From Mycolicibacterium rutilum (lineage in GTDB: Bacteria > Actinomycetota > Actinomycetes > Mycobacteriales > Mycobacteriaceae): a stretch of 64,000 bases of DNA. A model generated the notes under the pieces. It saw nothing but the letters and a program-made list of their open reading frames with translations. It searched no databases and was not told where the DNA came from. Below are positions 62,064 through 64,000 of this stretch, piece by piece. Made by a program: the position numbers and the translations under genes. How positions within the stretch are numbered: the stretch's first letter is position 1; each line of letters opens with the position of its first letter. The stretch lies in NCBI RefSeq assembly GCF_900108565.1, contig NZ_LT629971.1:3410001-3474000 (forward strand), read 5' to 3'.

Positions 62064-62590
62064 TCCGCTGCCGGCGTGATCTCGGCGCTCATGTTGCTCT
62101 TCATCATCGTCAACGCCGCGTCGCTGAGTTCGGGGTCGATGTGCGCGACTGCGTCGGGCGGCACGACCACTGGGAAGTGCCGGACGTAGGCGTCGAGCGC
62201 GGTGTAGAGGATGCACTGCTCGGTGACCTGCCCCGTCAGGATCACCCGCTCGGGCTTGAGCTGGGTCAGCAGGTACGCCAGCGAGGTGGCGTAGAACGCG
62301 CTGTGGCGCACCTTCGTCATCACCTGACAGCCCGATTGCGGAGCGATCGGCTTGACCAGGTCGGGCCGTTCCCCGTCGAGCGCGCCGCGCACGATGTCGC
62401 TGAACTCGGCGGTGAAGTCGCCGTAGTTGTCGTTGACGTAGATCAGGTCAACGTCGTCGCGGCGGCGCGCCTCGTCGACCAGGCGGGAGAGCGGATCGAT
62501 GATCTCCGCGACGTGCGGGGCCAGTTTGTCGGCGTCGGGATGCCGGTAGGTGTTCATCATGTCGATGACCAGCACAGCGGTATCACTCAT
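62051..62590 (-). CDS. Isochorismatase-like cysteine hydrolase
   Basis: 179 aa. The Asp-Lys-Cys triad is visible: VIDMMNTY (Asp near 10), TKVRHSAFYATSL (Lys) and TGQVTEQCILYTALDAY (Cys). Members hydrolyse amides or vinyl ethers (isochorismatase, nicotinamidase, ureidoacrylate hydrolase). The metal-binding Asp-x-His-x5-His of nicotinamidases is not evident; VNDNYGDF stands in that region. GGAGG precedes the ATG. It overlaps the sirtuin gene and is divergent from nadE, with a 43-bp gap. Confidence 0.87.
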   Translation of the reverse strand: MSDTAVLVIDMMNTYRHPDADKLAPHVAEIIDPLSRLVDEARRRDDVDLIYVNDNYGDFTAEFSDIVRGALDGERPDLVKPIAPQSGCQVMTKVRHSAFYATSLAYLLTQLKPERVILTGQVTEQCILYTALDAYVRHFPVVVPPDAVAHIDPELSDAALTMMKSNMSAEITPAAECLR

Positions 62591-62633
62591 GGCCTCCTGC
62601 ATACCCCGTTCCGTTTTCGGGCAACAATGAGGC

Positions 62634-64000
62634 ATGGATTTCTACTCGGCGTATCGGCACGGCTTCGTTCGCGTCGCCGCCTGCACGCACCACACGGCGC
62701 TGGCCGATCCCCGCGCGAACGCCGAATCCGTGCTGCGGCTGGCGCAGGCCTGCCACGACGACAACGTCGCGCTGGCGGTGTTCCCGGAGCTGACGCTGTC
62801 GGGGTACTCGATCGAGGACATCGTGATGCAGGACGCGCTGCTCGACGCGGTCGAGGACGCCGTGCTCGACGTCGTCGCCGCCTCGGCGGACCTGATGCCG
62901 GTGCTGGTGGTCGGCGCGCCGCTGCGCTACCGGCACCGGATCTACAACACGGCCGTGGTGATCCACCGCGGCCGGTTGCTCGGCGTCGCGCCGAAGTCCT
63001 ACCTGCCGACCTACCGGGAGTTCTACGAGCGACGCCAGATGGCGCCGGGCGACGACGTGCGCGGCTCGATCCGGATGGGTGGCGCCGACGTGCCGTTCGG
63101 TCCCGACCTGCTGTTCACCGCCACCGACATGCCGGGCTTCGTGCTGCACGTCGAGGTGTGCGAGGACATGTTCGTGCCGATCCCACCGAGCGCATCGGCG
63201 GCGCTGGCCGGCGCGACGGTGCTGGCCAACCTGTCCGGCAGCCCGATCACCATCGGCCGGTCCGAGGACCGCTGCCTGCTGGCGCGGTCGGCGTCGGCGC
63301 GGTGCCTGGCCGCCTACGTGTACGCCGCGGCCGGCGAGGGGGAGTCGACGACCGACCTCGCCTGGGACGGGCAGACGATGATCTGGGAGAACGGCGAGTG
63401 CCTGGCGCAGTCGGAGCGGTTTCCGAAGGGGGAGCGGCGCTCGGTCGCCGATGTGGACCTGGAACTGATTCGCGCCGAACGCATCCGGATGGGCACGTTC
63501 GACGACAACCGCAGGCATCACGGCGCGAGCACCGACGAGTTCCGCCGGGTGGAGTTCGTCCTGGACCCGCCGACCGGAGATGTCGGGCTGCTGCGGCACA
63601 TCGAGCGGTTCCCGTTCGTGCCGTCGGATGCGCAACGGCTGGAACAGGATTGCTACGAGGCCTACAGCATCCAGGTGTCCGGTCTCGAGCAGCGGTTGCG
63701 CGCCTTGAACTATCCCAAGATCGTGCTCGGGCTGTCCGGCGGCCTGGACTCCACGCACGCGCTGATCGTCGCGGCGCGCGCGATGGACCGCGAACAGCGG
63801 CCCCGCAGCGACATCCTCGCCTACACCATGCCCGGATTCGCCACCGGCGATCGGACCAAGGGCAACGCGCTGCGCCTGGCCGAGGCGCTGGGCGTGACGT
63901 TCACCGAACTCGACATCAAGTCCACCGCGGAGTTGATGCTCAAGAACATGGGCCACCCGTTCGGCCGCGGCGAGAAGGTCTACGACGTCACGTTCGAGAA
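62634..64000 (+). CDS. nadE: Glutamine-dependent NAD synthetase, 3' end outside window
   Basis: Last step of NAD synthesis: amidates nicotinic acid adenine dinucleotide using ammonia from glutamine. 455 residues are visible of about 680. The N-terminal nitrilase-type glutaminase domain has Glu in FPELTLSGYS, Lys in PKSYLPTYREFYERR and Cys in VEVCEDMFVP. The synthetase P-loop GLSGGLDSTHA is near residues 366-376. The frame is still open at the window end. The long, two-domain form is normal in mycobacteria (recalled Rv2438c). Confidence 0.95.
   Translation, partial: MDFYSAYRHGFVRVAACTHHTALADPRANAESVLRLAQACHDDNVALAVFPELTLSGYSIEDIVMQDALLDAVEDAVLDVVAASADLMPVLVVGAPLRYRHRIYNTAVVIHRGRLLGVAPKSYLPTYREFYERRQMAPGDDVRGSIRMGGADVPFGPDLLFTATDMPGFVLHVEVCEDMFVPIPPSASAALAGATVLANLSGSPITIGRSEDRCLLARSASARCLAAYVYAAAGEGESTTDLAWDGQTMIWENGECLAQSERFPKGERRSVADVDLELIRAERIRMGTFDDNRRHHGASTDEFRRVEFVLDPPTGDVGLLRHIERFPFVPSDAQRLEQDCYEAYSIQVSGLEQRLRALNYPKIVLGLSGGLDSTHALIVAARAMDREQRPRSDILAYTMPGFATGDRTKGNALRLAEALGVTFTELDIKSTAELMLKNMGHPFGRGEKVYDVTFE

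Overview
This window is chromosomal DNA of a high-GC actinobacterium, almost certainly a fast-growing Mycolicibacterium-type mycobacterium. Three things support this. Codon use is strongly GC-rich with many GTG starts. The secreted proteins have mycobacterial-style signal peptides ending in A-x-A-DP. The gene order is, from memory, that of the Mycobacterium tuberculosis Rv2438c-Rv2477c block: ettA, NAD-glutamate dehydrogenase, thioesterase, aglA, glbO, pepN, DsbA-like protein, rpiB, nei2, tig, clpP1, clpP2, clpX, korA, korB, mobA, rpfE, Rv2449c-like, valS, folC, ndk, rne, rplU, rpmA, obg, proB, nadE. No rRNA, CRISPR, intact insertion sequence or prophage was seen.

Layout. Positions 1-11.6 kb hold the ABC-F ATPase EttA (5' end outside the window), the large NAD-dependent glutamate dehydrogenase, a hot-dog thioesterase and an uncharacterised partner. 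These are followed by alpha-glucosidase AglA with truncated haemoglobin GlbO, and two small genes that I believe encode accessory subunits of the aa3 oxidase (CtaJ/CtaI), flanked by two HNH proteins. From 11.6 to 20.2 kb come aminopeptidase N, a small DUF732-type secreted protein, a large secreted protein built from about 13 propeller-like repeats, a mycothiol-linked DsbA-family reductase, RpiB and the Nei2 DNA glycosylase. From 20.2 to 27.4 kb lies accessory DNA: a Na+/H+ antiporter, a membrane protein with a Gly-rich tail, a secreted alpha/beta hydrolase, a decayed secreted-protein gene, and a small island bounded by a tRNA-Gly gene and a degraded copy of its 3' half. From 27.3 to 31.9 kb are tRNA-Pro, trigger factor, ClpP1, ClpP2 and ClpX (protein quality control).

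From 32 to 37 kb is a second accessory stretch: a UGT-like glycosyltransferase, an HD-domain protein, a GlxA-type regulator divergent from an SDR, and FdhD. From 37.3 to 42.9 kb are 2-oxoglutarate:ferredoxin oxidoreductase KorAB, MobA and two tandem resuscitation-promoting factors. Each rpf gene is preceded by a GTGA-N6-TCAC palindrome of the cAMP-receptor-protein type, and the first also by a long structured leader. From 42.9 to 47.7 kb is an HxlR-regulated cassette (thioesterase, FAD monooxygenase, VOC protein), divergent from a prolyl-oligopeptidase-like peptidase, with a perfect palindrome between them.

From 47.7 to 64 kb is core housekeeping DNA: a trans-acting enoyl-reductase-like protein, valS-folC-DUF4233-ndk, RNase E, rplU-rpmA-obg-proB, an uncharacterised protein, a sirtuin, an isochorismatase-like hydrolase and glutamine-dependent NAD synthetase (3' end outside the window). 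The items most worth checking are the tRNA-Gly-bounded remnant, the 13-repeat secreted protein, the paired CRP-type boxes with the structured leader at the rpf genes, the Nei2 zinc finger lacking its last cysteine, and the 16-bp perfect hairpin between rpmA and obg.
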